Source of the DNA: Shinella zoogloeoides
Lineage (GTDB): Bacteria > Pseudomonadota > Alphaproteobacteria > Rhizobiales > Rhizobiaceae
Direction: 5' to 3'
Length of the DNA stretch: 64,000 nucleotides
Assembly: GCF_003574625.1 (NCBI RefSeq)
Contig: NZ_QNUJ01000009.1
Location: forward strand, 213,960 to 277,959
The notes under the pieces are model-generated. The model made no database searches and was not told where the DNA came from. It saw only the letters and a list, made by a program, of their open reading frames with translations. A program made the position numbers and the translations under genes. Of the stretch, positions 30,301 to 37,849 are shown piece by piece. How positions within the stretch are numbered: the stretch's first letter is position 1; each line of letters begins with the position of its first letter.

Positions 30301-30485
30301 CGGATGACGCGGGCAGAGCGCCGGGTCGGCACATAGATGGTGACGTCGGCCAGCGCCAGCGGATCGGCGGGATCGTAGGTGAAGCCGGGAACGAGCCGCC
30401 CGTCGACGAGGCTTTGCGCGACCGTCTTCAGGAAGGGCAGGCTCGCCGGAATCGAATAGATGCGGCCGCCACCGCGCGTCGTCAT
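27309..30485 (-). CDS. addB: Double-strand break repair protein AddB
   Basis: A 1058-residue partner of AddA, of the alphaproteobacterial type. The C-terminal nuclease domain shows LTGIADRIDIL and LLDYKTGSTPS (Asp and Lys of the PD-(D/E)xK site). The N-terminal region carries IYVPTRRSARVIRSEF instead of a normal Walker A motif, and only two Cys occur in the whole protein, so the four-Cys iron-sulfur site of Bacillus AddB is absent. ATG at 30485 lies 37 bp after the murU stop, in the same direction. Confidence 0.93.
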   Translation of the reverse strand: MTTRGGGRIYSIPASLPFLKTVAQSLVDGRLVPGFTYDPADPLALADVTIYVPTRRSARVIRSEFVDLFGGRSAILPTIRALGETDDDSGFFDEVAPALLDMAEPLSGPTRLLELARLVLAWRNRLPAAVTSVHADSPLVAPASPADAVWLARNLAEIIDAMETEELDWSALENLDTSNHALWWQLTAEFLKIASDFWPARLTELNRSSPSLRRNATLHAETERYRHSPPSGPVIIAGSTGSIPATAGLIAAVAELPNGVVILPGLDRFMSETEWMLVGRQDGAQKPDAASRSHPQYGLHRLLARMGCTRADVETLGAPPETLEYRTKILSSAFLPTQATAGWGEARGTLDAGRMAQAFRDVSLVEAANEREEALAIAIALRLALEDSEDAQAALITPDRKLGRRVAAELARFGIEADDSAGTPLLSTPQGTLLRLLTEAALRPGDPVPLVALLKHPLARFGLAETEMRAAVTALELTALRGGTAEIDISTLEPLLEAAMKQQAEDRHPPFWRTALPAEALPLARDLARRIAEAAEPLTGLLVQQSRTGRRFSSKLPLSDWAERTGRALEAVVADARGDLAALWSGEAGDSLANLLKSVIETDGQIEADGPQWCDIIEALATSESVKPRSMRHPRVFIFGALESRLQSVDTVVIGGLNEGTWPGQAANDAFLSRIMKVEIGLEPPERRIGQLGHDLQMAAGAPKLILTRALRNGTAPTVASRWLQRLLAVGGPALAGDLRARGRSFIDWANAVDRSAPVPNAPRPAPRPPAELQPKKYSFSQIGRLRRDPYAIYAQHILRLDPIAPFNLDPGPAERGSLYHRIVDRFVREETTGEPLSLISRILKEEFDAVALPPHIDAVWRPRFAAVARAFVDWHLKRADSVRESLTEVPASLDLALSGVRLTGIADRIDILPDGSADLLDYKTGSTPSLKVARALLDPQLALEAAAIKRGAFRGPGIREPANLLYVRLKPGERFKEEQVNNEHAKSANATPKSAADLAEEALTELEKLLTGLIAGRYGFASRLIPEQERDYGGEYDHLARVAEWSSAENSGEGEDA

Positions 30486-30522
30486 GATTGCCTCCGGTTA
30501 GGAAGACCTGTGGCTGTGGCCC

Positions 30523-31257
30523 TCACGCCGCCGCCTCGCGAAAGGCGCCGATCACGGCCTCCGCCGCGCCGATGGCCTCGGGCGTGCCGACGGTGATCCA
30601 GTGGCCTTCCAGCATGATGCCGCGCAGCCGGCCCGTCTCGATGGCGCGGTCGAAATAGATGTTGAGGTTGAAGGCGTCGTCCGGCGCATCGTCGAGCAGC
30701 GCCGGCATCAGCGCGAGCGCGCCGGCATAGACGACGGGTGTGTCGCTGCCTTCCCGGTAGCGGGTGAGGCGGCCTTCCGTATCGAGCGAAAAGTCCTTCT
30801 TGCCGTTGTGCCCGGTCGTATCCTCCAGCTTCACGCAGAGCATGAGGATGTCCATGGTCTCGGGATCGAAGCTTTCCGCCAACCGCTGGAGATTGGTCTT
30901 CTGGCCGGGTTTTTCGCCGATCCAGAAGAGATCGGCGTTCATGACGAGCACGGGTTCGCGGCCGAGCAGCTTCAGACCCTTCGCAAGCCCGCCGCCGGAA
31001 TTCATCAGCCGGTCCGTTTCGTCGGAAAGGACGATCTCCGGCACCGTCCGACTGGCGAGATGCGCCGTCATCTGTTCGGCGAAATGATGCACGTTGACAA
31101 CCGCGCGCTTCACGCCCGCTTCGGCCAGCGCATCCAGCCCGTAGTCGATCATCGGCTTGCCGGCGATCGGCACCAGCGGTTTCGGCATGGTATCGGTGAT
31201 GGGGCGCAGGCGCGTTCCAAGGCCGGCGGCCAGCACCATGGCGTCTTCGATCTTCAT
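30523..31257 (-). CDS. murU: N-acetylmuramate alpha-1-phosphate uridylyltransferase, MurU-like
   Basis: A 244-residue sugar-1-phosphate nucleotidyltransferase. The N-terminal LAAGLGTRLRPITDTMPKPL is the nucleotide-binding signature; NSGGGLAKGLKLLG, NADLFW (metal Asp) and GHWITVGTPEAI fit MurU, which makes UDP-MurNAc from MurNAc-1-phosphate in the peptidoglycan recycling bypass. Support comes from the adjacent upstream gene, whose second domain is an AmgK-type sugar kinase that would supply the substrate. The gap to that gene is 13 bp. Confidence 0.85.
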   Translation of the reverse strand: MKIEDAMVLAAGLGTRLRPITDTMPKPLVPIAGKPMIDYGLDALAEAGVKRAVVNVHHFAEQMTAHLASRTVPEIVLSDETDRLMNSGGGLAKGLKLLGREPVLVMNADLFWIGEKPGQKTNLQRLAESFDPETMDILMLCVKLEDTTGHNGKKDFSLDTEGRLTRYREGSDTPVVYAGALALMPALLDDAPDDAFNLNIYFDRAIETGRLRGIMLEGHWITVGTPEAIGAAEAVIGAFREAAA

Positions 31258-31270
31258 CGGGGCACTCGCG

Positions 31271-32767
31271 CTATGATTCGGTCGCGAGGATTCCAGCCTT
31301 TTCGCACCAGACGCGCAAGGGGGCGAGGTCGGGATGGGAAAGCGCCTGCGTCAGATAGCGGAAGGTACGCGGCATATGGCGCATATAGGCGGGCTTGCCG
31401 TCGCGCTGCATCAGCCGCACCCAGATGCCGACCAGCTTGCAATTGCGCTGCGCCGCCATGACGTGCCAGTCGCGTGAGAAGCGCTGCCGGTCGAAGCCGC
31501 TCTGTTCCTCGCGCAGCGAGAGGTAGCGGGCAAGCATGCCGTCCGCCAAGTCATCGGGAATATCGACGCGGGCATCCTGCACCAGCGAGGCGACGTCATA
31601 GGCCGACGGGCCGATCATCGCGTCCTGGAAATCGATGATGCAGACCCGGTCGATGCCTGCCGCTTCCGGCCGCCAGATGATGTTCGGCGAATGGAAATCG
31701 CGCAGCAGGAGATTGTGCTCGGCGGCCGAAAGGCTGGCGATCAGCCCGTCCCAGATGGCGATGTACTCTTGGCGCTCATCCTCGCTCGCCGGCGTGCCCC
31801 GTTTCCAGGGCAGGTACCAGTCGGTGAGGAGGCTCACCTCGATCTGCATGGCGTCCCGGTCGAAATCCGGCACGGTATGGACGATGCCATCCGCTACCGG
31901 AAGATCGCGTGCAAAAGCTTGCCCGTGCATATGCGCGAGGCAGGCGGCGCTCTCCAGATAGCGCTCCGCGATCGGTGCGCCCCCCGCATCGAGAACGCCC
32001 TCGCTGCCGAGATCCTCGATCAGGAGGATGCCCTGTTCTATATCCGTCTCGTAGATGGCGGGTGCGCGAAGGCCGCGGGAAACGAGGTGCCGGCCGATTG
32101 CGACGAACGGCTTCACGTCCTCGGCGATATGGGCGATCTGCTGGTAATATTTGCCATGGGCGAGGATCGGGCCGGGCGTGTGGCGCGGCGCGTCCATCAG
32201 CACATAGCGCATGCCGCCGGACGTGACATGCTCATAGGCGCGCACGGACGCATCGCCCGTCAGGTGCCGGCGCCTCGCATCCCGGTAGCCGGCTTCGTCG
32301 AGGAAGGCGCGGATGGCGAGGGACCGCTCGATGCGGGCAAGCGCCGGTGCCGGGCCATCGATGATGACGCGCCGGCCCTCGCCTTCATGCGTGAAGGTCA
32401 GGGTGATGCCGTCGGCGGGCAGGGCGCCTTCGCCCTTTTCCGGCCATTCGACGAGGCAGATGCCGTCGGCAAGCGCCTCGTCGAAGCCGAGTTCGTCGAT
32501 CTCGGCGGCATCCGCGATGCGATAGAGGTCGAAATGGGCGACGGGAAGCCTGAGATCGTAGCTCTGCACCAGCGTGAAGGTCGGGCTCGGTACCTCCAGA
32601 AAGGCATCGTCCGCGATGGCGCGGATCACCGCGCGCGAAAAGGTCGACTTGCCGGCGCCGAGATCGCCGGAGAGCGCGACATAGTCGCCGCGCTTCAGGG
32701 CGATGGCCATGTCCTCGCCGAAGCGGATGGTCGCGGCTTCGTCGGCAAGGACGATGTCGAGCGCCAT
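31271..32767 (-). CDS. Fusion of TsaE (tRNA t6A synthesis ATPase) and AmgK-type amino-sugar kinase
   Basis: A 498-residue two-domain protein. Residues about 1-150 are TsaE: Walker A GDLGAGKS at 34-41, PSPTFTLVQSY, HFDLYRI and LVEWPEKGE. TsaE is the ATPase that helps TsaB/TsaD form N6-threonylcarbamoyladenosine on tRNA. Residues about 160-498 are an aminoglycoside-phosphotransferase-like kinase with LLRDFHSPNIIW (catalytic Asp) and IDFQDAMIGPSAYD (metal Asp), the pattern of AmgK, which phosphorylates MurNAc and GlcNAc at C1. The pairing with murU supports AmgK. The reading frame is continuous and the ATG at 32767 lies 4 bp after the upstream kinase gene. Confidence 0.88.
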   Translation of the reverse strand: MALDIVLADEAATIRFGEDMAIALKRGDYVALSGDLGAGKSTFSRAVIRAIADDAFLEVPSPTFTLVQSYDLRLPVAHFDLYRIADAAEIDELGFDEALADGICLVEWPEKGEGALPADGITLTFTHEGEGRRVIIDGPAPALARIERSLAIRAFLDEAGYRDARRRHLTGDASVRAYEHVTSGGMRYVLMDAPRHTPGPILAHGKYYQQIAHIAEDVKPFVAIGRHLVSRGLRAPAIYETDIEQGILLIEDLGSEGVLDAGGAPIAERYLESAACLAHMHGQAFARDLPVADGIVHTVPDFDRDAMQIEVSLLTDWYLPWKRGTPASEDERQEYIAIWDGLIASLSAAEHNLLLRDFHSPNIIWRPEAAGIDRVCIIDFQDAMIGPSAYDVASLVQDARVDIPDDLADGMLARYLSLREEQSGFDRQRFSRDWHVMAAQRNCKLVGIWVRLMQRDGKPAYMRHMPRTFRYLTQALSHPDLAPLRVWCEKAGILATES

Positions 32768-32771
32768 GCGC

Positions 32772-35312
32772 CTATTCCGCTGCCGCGAACGAGGTCATCG
32801 TCGCCGAGGGAATGCGCACGGTGACGTCCGTGCCGCGGCCCTCGTGGCTGTCGATCTTGACGGTGCCGTGGTGCAGGCTGACGAAGCTCTCCACGATGGA
32901 AAGGCCGAGGCCCGCGCCGCCGTGGCGGCCGTGGCTTTCGAAGCGGTTGAACACGGTCTTCAGCACGTCCTGCGGAATGCCCGGTCCCCGGTCGGAGACC
33001 ATGAAGACGAGGTCGCTGCCCTCGCGCCAGCAGCGGAAGCCGATGGCGCTGCCGGCCGGCGCGAAATTCGCGGCATTGCCGAGCAGCTTGATGAGGATCT
33101 GCTTGAGGCGCTGCTGGTCCGCGACGATGGTGCCGAGATTGTCGGGCGCGATAATCTCCAGCGTCACCTGCGCGTCGTGCAGCCGGTCGGCGAACTGCAT
33201 CGACACGTCGTCGATGAGGTCCGTCAGGTTGATCTCGGTATAGTCGAGTTCCATGATGCCGGCATCGACGGTCGCAAGGTCGAGGATGTCGTTGACGATG
33301 GTCAGCAGCACCGCCGAGGAGGTCGCGATATGGTCGACATATTCGGCCTGCCGGTCGTTGAGATCGCCCATGGTCGGCGTCTTCAGGAGGTCGGCGAAGC
33401 CGATGATGTTGGTCAGCGGCGAGCGCAGCTCGTAGGAGACGTGCTGCACGAAATCGTTCTTCAGCGCGTCCGCCTTGCGCAACGCCTCGTTCTTCTCTGT
33501 CAGCGCCCGGCTGACGCGCACGCTGTCGGTGACGTTGACGAAGGTCAGCATCGTCTGGGCGTTGGAGAGCGGAATGACCGCGAAGTCGAGGATGAGCCCG
33601 GTGCGCAGCTCCAGCACGCCCTGGCAGGAGGGGCGCTCGTCGTCGAAGCTGGTGATGATGTGCGCGAAGCGCTTCCAGCCGTCAGGCTTGTCGTAGGAGG
33701 GCGCGCAGGCCTGCTCGATGGCGCGGATATGCGTGCCGGACTTCGCCTCGGCCTCGCTGATGCCCCATAGCGCCCGGAAGGCCGGGTTGGAGAGGCGGAT
33801 GCGCCCGTCCGGGCTGAACACCGCGACGCCTTCGGCGAGGTGATCGATCGTCTCGTCCTGCACCTGCACCAGCGTGTTGTAGCGCGTCTCGAGATCGACC
33901 TTTTCCGTCAGGTTCTCGAAGACCCAGGTGGCGCCGCCCTGCGGACGGGCGGTGGCGAAGACGCGCAGCGTCTGGCCGTTCGGCAGATGCCAGAGATCGG
34001 TCTGCGTATCGATGGCGCGATAGACGGAAAGCGCGGTTTCCTTCCACTGTTTCCAGTTGAGCTGTTCCGGCAGCTTGCCTGCGGCGCGCAGGCGATCGAG
34101 CAGCTCGCCGTTGCCGGGCTTGCCTTCGAGGAAGGCCGTGTCGACCTCCCACATGGTCTGGAAGGCCTGGTTGTAGAATTGCAGGCGCTGGTCGCCGTCG
34201 AAGATCGCGACGGGCGTCGCGAGATGATCGAGCGTTTCGGCGTGGCTCTTCAGCGTGCGCGCCAGTTCCTCGCGCACCGCCTCGACATCGGAGACGTTGA
34301 CGGCGATGCCGGCGGAGCCCGTCGCGCTGCGGGCGTCCACCACGTCGAAGAAGCTGCGGTTGCCGTGGACGACGGTCGAGACCTTGTCGCGGAACGGCGT
34401 GTCGTAGGTGGCGGTCGAGCGGATCTTTTCACGCGCGATGGTCGGTAGAAGCTCGCGGCCTTCGGTGACGGCGCCGGCAGCGTCCCTCGCCTCGACGGCC
34501 TCGGCATAGGCTTCGTTCACCCAGGCGAGCGAACCGTCCGCGGCGCGCTGCCAGACGGGCAGGTCGATCTGGTCGAGCAGGCCCTGCAGCGTCGTCAGCG
34601 CCGCGACCAGCCGGTCGCGCTCCAGCTTCAGTTCGGCGGCTTCCGCGCGCAGATTGTTGAGCGCTACGAAGCGTACGAAGGCCTGTCCGCCGGACACACG
34701 GCCCTGCGCTTCCAGCACTTCCTCGCGGGTCGTTTCCACGACGAGGTCGAAGCTCTGGGCTTGCGAGCGCAGTTTTTCGACGGCGCGCTCGATCTCGCCG
34801 GCGGAGGCCGGCTTCAGCCAGCGGCCGAAGGCGAGGAAATCGCGGTCGGCCTGCGGCGCGCCGGTTTCCGGCGGCAACTGGCCCAGGAATTCCGGCTTGC
34901 CGGAAAGGCCGTCCCACATGACGATGCGGCGGTTCTTGTCGCCGATCAGCGCCTGCAGGCGGGAAACGGTGTGGCGTGCGTCGGAAAGATGCGCGCGCAG
35001 CTCGCGGTGCTCGGCCTCCATGCGGCCGCGCTGGCGGATCATCCAGAGCGCCGAGATCATCGCCGCCGACAGGACGCCGAGCATCATGGATCCGGTAACG
35101 ATTTCCGTGGTGGCGAGATGGCCGGCGGCATGCGCCGGGCTGGCAAGGGCAAGCGACGCCAGCGCCGAGCCTGCCGCAAGGATGCGCCTGCCGCGGCCCG
35201 TCAACCAGCCGTTAACCATATTCGCATTTTGCGGCGCAAGCCTATGCGCCATATCCCGCCCCGGCAGGCTGAAAGCCTGCCCGGAACGGCCTCGTGTCTG
35301 TTCCGCCATCAT
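32772..35312 (-). CDS. divL: DivL-type PAS sensor pseudo-histidine kinase (Tyr at the phosphorylation site)
   Basis: About 846 residues: a hydrophobic N-terminus (ILAAGSALASLALASPAHA), a transmembrane helix (TGSMMLGVLSAAMISALWMI), a long coiled region, several PAS-like segments (for example HLATPVAIFDGDQRLQFYNQ and HLAEGVAVFSPDGRIRLSNP), a HisKA-like dimerisation helix and an HATPase domain (SDRGPGIP, GGAGLGLSI). Where kinases have SHELRTPL this protein has SYELRSPL: Tyr 627 replaces the phospho-His. That substitution, with the PAS layout, is the hallmark of Caulobacter DivL, which acts on CckA in the CtrA cell-cycle pathway. The start is uncertain; 35312 follows GGAG by eleven bases. Confidence 0.85.
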   Translation of the reverse strand: MMAEQTRGRSGQAFSLPGRDMAHRLAPQNANMVNGWLTGRGRRILAAGSALASLALASPAHAAGHLATTEIVTGSMMLGVLSAAMISALWMIRQRGRMEAEHRELRAHLSDARHTVSRLQALIGDKNRRIVMWDGLSGKPEFLGQLPPETGAPQADRDFLAFGRWLKPASAGEIERAVEKLRSQAQSFDLVVETTREEVLEAQGRVSGGQAFVRFVALNNLRAEAAELKLERDRLVAALTTLQGLLDQIDLPVWQRAADGSLAWVNEAYAEAVEARDAAGAVTEGRELLPTIAREKIRSTATYDTPFRDKVSTVVHGNRSFFDVVDARSATGSAGIAVNVSDVEAVREELARTLKSHAETLDHLATPVAIFDGDQRLQFYNQAFQTMWEVDTAFLEGKPGNGELLDRLRAAGKLPEQLNWKQWKETALSVYRAIDTQTDLWHLPNGQTLRVFATARPQGGATWVFENLTEKVDLETRYNTLVQVQDETIDHLAEGVAVFSPDGRIRLSNPAFRALWGISEAEAKSGTHIRAIEQACAPSYDKPDGWKRFAHIITSFDDERPSCQGVLELRTGLILDFAVIPLSNAQTMLTFVNVTDSVRVSRALTEKNEALRKADALKNDFVQHVSYELRSPLTNIIGFADLLKTPTMGDLNDRQAEYVDHIATSSAVLLTIVNDILDLATVDAGIMELDYTEINLTDLIDDVSMQFADRLHDAQVTLEIIAPDNLGTIVADQQRLKQILIKLLGNAANFAPAGSAIGFRCWREGSDLVFMVSDRGPGIPQDVLKTVFNRFESHGRHGGAGLGLSIVESFVSLHHGTVKIDSHEGRGTDVTVRIPSATMTSFAAAE

Positions 35313-35450
35313 CCCCGGTATGTCTCCGTCCGTTTGCCGCCTGATCGACAAGACATCCCAATCCGGCGCGCAAGGTCCGCATCTCCACGCCGAATCAACG
35401 CTTTAACGATACTTGTTTCACGAATCGTCGGGAAGGGACGGGGGTAAAAA

Positions 35451-35484
35451 AGAGGCGGCGCGCCTTGTCAAGCGCGCCGCCTCT
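35451..35484 (-). terminator. Terminator of ahcY
   Basis: AGAGGCGGCGCG (35451-35462) and CGCGCCGCCTCT (35473-35484) form a 12-bp perfect stem, followed on the minus strand by TTTTTT. It ends the ahcY transcript. The remaining 35313-35450 upstream of divL shows no gene. Confidence 0.85.
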
Positions 35485-35511
35485 AGATGTTGTGGATAAT
35501 CCGGGTAAGGA

Positions 35512-36912
35512 TCAGTACCTGTAGTGCTCGGCCTTGAACGGACCCTGCGGCGTCACGCCGATATAGCCGGCCTGCTCCTCGGAGAGTTCCGTGAGGCGAG
35601 CGCCGAGCTTGGCGAGATGCAGGCGCGCGACCTTCTCGTCGAGCTGCTTGGGCAGGATGTAGACTTCGTTCTGGTAGTTCTCGCCCTTGGTGTAGAGCTC
35701 GATCTGGGCCAGCACCTGGTTCGAGAACGAGGCGGACATGACGAAGGACGGGTGGCCGGTCGCGTTGCCGAGGTTGAGCAGGCGGCCTTCCGAGAGCAGG
35801 ATCATGCGGTTGCCCTTCGGGAACTCGATCATGTCGACCTGCGGCTTGATGTTCGTCCACTTGAAATTGCGAAGCGCGGCGACCTGGATCTCGTTGTCGA
35901 AGTGGCCGATATTGCCGACGATCGCCATGTCCTTCATCTCGCGCATGTGCTCGATGCGGATGACGTCCTTGTTGCCGGTCGTGGTGATGAAGATGTCGGC
36001 GGAGGACACGACGTCCTCGAGCTGCACGACTTCAAAACCGTCCATGGCGGCCTGCAGGGCGCAGATCGGGTCGATTTCCGTGACCTTGACGCGGGCGCCG
36101 GCGCCGCGCAGCGATGCGGCAGAACCCTTGCCGACGTCGCCGTAGCCGCAGACGACGGCGACCTTGCCGGCCATCATCACGTCGGTGCCGCGGCGGATGC
36201 CGTCGACCAGCGATTCCTTGCAGCCGTACTTGTTGTCGAACTTCGACTTGGTGACCGAGTCGTTGACGTTGATCGCCGGGAAGGGCAGCAGGCCCTTCTG
36301 CTGGAGCTGGTAGAGACGGTTGACGCCGGTGGTCGTCTCTTCCGTCACGCCCTTGATCGCGTCGCGCTGCTTGGTGAACCAGCCCGGGGAGGCGGCAAGG
36401 CGCTGCTTGATCTGCGCGAAGAGGATTTCCTCTTCTTCCGAACCGGGATTGACCAGCACGTTCTCGCCGGCTTCGGCACGCGCGCCGAGCAGGATATACA
36501 TGGTGGCGTCGCCGCCATCGTCGAGGATCATGTTGGAGAGGCCGCCGTCGGCCCACTGGAAGATCTTGTCCGTATACTGCCAGTATTCGGTGAGGCTCTC
36601 GCCCTTGACGGCATAGACCGGGATGCCGGCGGCGGCGATGGCGGCGGCGGCGTGGTCCTGCGTGGAGAAGATGTTGCACGAGGCCCAGCGGACGTCGGCG
36701 CCGAGCGCGACCAGCGTCTCGATGAGGACGGCGGTCTGGATGGTCATGTGCAGCGAGCCGGTGATGCGCGCGCCCTTGAGCGGCTTGGAGGCGCCGAACT
36801 CTTCGCGGCAGGCCATCAGGCCCGGCATTTCCGTCTCGGCGATCTGAATTTCCTTGCGGCCGAAATCGGCGAGCCCGATATCGGCGACGTGGTAGTCCTG
36901 CGTGGTAGTCAT
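35512..36912 (-). CDS. ahcY: Adenosylhomocysteinase (S-adenosylhomocysteine hydrolase)
   Basis: A 466-residue NAD-dependent enzyme that splits S-adenosylhomocysteine to adenosine and homocysteine, completing the methyl cycle. [16 protein letters not shown], the NAD-binding [26 protein letters not shown] and the C-terminal KAEHYRY are conserved. ATG at 36912 is preferred: GGAG lies seven bases upstream, whereas the frame extending to 36966 runs through the leader stem. It follows the HPr gene on the same strand but has its own 97-bp leader with strong symmetry. Confidence 0.97.
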   Translation of the reverse strand: MTTTQDYHVADIGLADFGRKEIQIAETEMPGLMACREEFGASKPLKGARITGSLHMTIQTAVLIETLVALGADVRWASCNIFSTQDHAAAAIAAAGIPVYAVKGESLTEYWQYTDKIFQWADGGLSNMILDDGGDATMYILLGARAEAGENVLVNPGSEEEEILFAQIKQRLAASPGWFTKQRDAIKGVTEETTTGVNRLYQLQQKGLLPFPAINVNDSVTKSKFDNKYGCKESLVDGIRRGTDVMMAGKVAVVCGYGDVGKGSAASLRGAGARVKVTEIDPICALQAAMDGFEVVQLEDVVSSADIFITTTGNKDVIRIEHMREMKDMAIVGNIGHFDNEIQVAALRNFKWTNIKPQVDMIEFPKGNRMILLSEGRLLNLGNATGHPSFVMSASFSNQVLAQIELYTKGENYQNEVYILPKQLDEKVARLHLAKLGARLTELSEEQAGYIGVTPQGPFKAEHYRY

Positions 36913-36919
36913 CAAAAAT

Positions 36920-36963
36920 CTCCAGTCGTGATGGCGCTTCCTATCAGGAAACGGCGACTGGAG
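36920..36963 (-). promoter_or_regulatory. Leader stem-loop hiding the ahcY Shine-Dalgarno
   Basis: On the minus strand CTCCAGTCG (plus 36955-36963) is perfectly complementary to CGACTGGAG (plus 36920-36928), and the second arm contains the ahcY GGAG. Inside is a second hairpin TTCCT/AGGAA (plus 36938-36950). The structure would block ribosome binding unless opened, as expected for a translational switch. It does not match a riboswitch class I can recognise. Confidence 0.5.
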
Positions 36964-36969
36964 CAACCG

Positions 36970-36999
36970 GACATAAAGAAGTCTTTATATCCTTATGTC
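36970..36999. promoter_or_regulatory. AT-rich double palindrome upstream of ahcY, candidate operator
   Basis: GACATAA (36970-36976) and TTATGTC (36993-36999) flank an inner inverted repeat ATAAAGA (36973-36979) and TCTTTAT (36982-36988). In this GC-rich region such symmetry stands out; it lies 58-87 bp before the ahcY start, where a transcription factor or the promoter itself would sit. The regulator is unknown. Confidence 0.45.
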
Positions 37000-37009
37000 G
37001 ACGCGTGGT

Positions 37010-37282
37010 TTACATTTCCTCGCCGAAGCGGTCGGCAATCAGCGCGTCCAGCGCGTCGAGCACCTCGCGGGCCTGGCTGCCCGTCGCGGTGACGAGCACG
37101 CTGCAGCCGGGGCTGGCGGCCAGCATCATCAGGCCCATGATCGAGGTGCCGCCCACCGTCATGCCGTCCTTGGAGACGGTCACTTCCGCGTCGTAGCCGT
37201 CGACGGTCTGGACGAATTTTGCCGAGGCGCGGGCGTGCAAGCCGCGCTTGTTGATGATGAGAAGCTCTTTCGAGACGGTCAT
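37010..37282 (-). CDS. ptsH: HPr family phosphocarrier protein
   Basis: A 90-residue phosphocarrier of the regulatory PTS. The phospho-accepting His is residue 16 in NKRGLHARAS, and the Ser recognised by HprK is Ser 47 in GGTSIMGLM. In rhizobia this protein serves the nitrogen-type PTS rather than sugar import. It lies 15 bp after the EIIA(Man) gene and shares the strand with hprK, chvG and chvI, so all are likely linked. It ends just upstream of the ahcY promoter region. Confidence 0.93.
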   Translation of the reverse strand: MTVSKELLIINKRGLHARASAKFVQTVDGYDAEVTVSKDGMTVGGTSIMGLMMLAASPGCSVLVTATGSQAREVLDALDALIADRFGEEM

Positions 37283-37297
37283 GGGCGGCAGGGAACC

Positions 37298-37699
37298 TTA
37301 CTTGCCGCTGAGGACGCGGCTTGCCACGTTGATATATTTGCGGCCGGCTTCCGACGCGTCGATCAGCGCCTTTTCCATGTTGTTCTCGCCGCGGATGCCG
37401 GCGAGCTTGATCAGCATGGGCAGGTTGACGCCGGCGATCACCTCGATGCCCTCGCCGGTCATCACGGAGATCGCAAGGTTCGACGGGGTGCCGCCGAACA
37501 TGTCGGTGAGGATGATCACGCCATGGCCCTGGTCTGCGCGGTTGACCGCCTCCAGGATATCCTGGCGGCGCTGGTCCATGTCGTCCTCGGGGCCGATGCA
37601 GACCGTCTCGATGGCCTTTTGCGGACCGACAACATGTTCAAGGGCGTGACGGAATTCCTCCGCCAGCTTGCCATGGGTGACAAGCACCAGTCCGATCAT
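37298..37699 (-). CDS. PTS EIIA component, mannose family
   Basis: A 133-residue EIIA(Man)-type protein. The phosphorylated His is residue 9 in LVLVTHGKLA, and TDMFGGTPSNLA is the family signature. No EIIB, EIIC or EIID partners are present, which fits a regulatory role in which it accepts phosphate from HPr. ATG at 37699 follows GGAG; the frame extending to 37756 is not supported. The gap to hprK is 150 bp, larger than the others in this group. Confidence 0.93.
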   Translation of the reverse strand: MIGLVLVTHGKLAEEFRHALEHVVGPQKAIETVCIGPEDDMDQRRQDILEAVNRADQGHGVIILTDMFGGTPSNLAISVMTGEGIEVIAGVNLPMLIKLAGIRGENNMEKALIDASEAGRKYINVASRVLSGK

Positions 37700-37849
37700 C
37701 AGCAGTCGCTCCAGTTTCCCGACACAAACGGACGGCCCATTACCGCAATGCAACAATTCCGTCCACCGTTGGGGTGGCCATCATGTCAATGAAAAGCCCG
37801 AGTGCAAGCCCTAAATGCCCGTTCTGGCGTTTTGCCGGGGCTTTTGCGG

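Noticed and set aside
31271..32767. Frame error joining tsaE and the kinase
   Set aside because: The frame is continuous for 498 codons with normal codon use across the junction, and both domains are complete, so a genuine fusion is more likely than an error.
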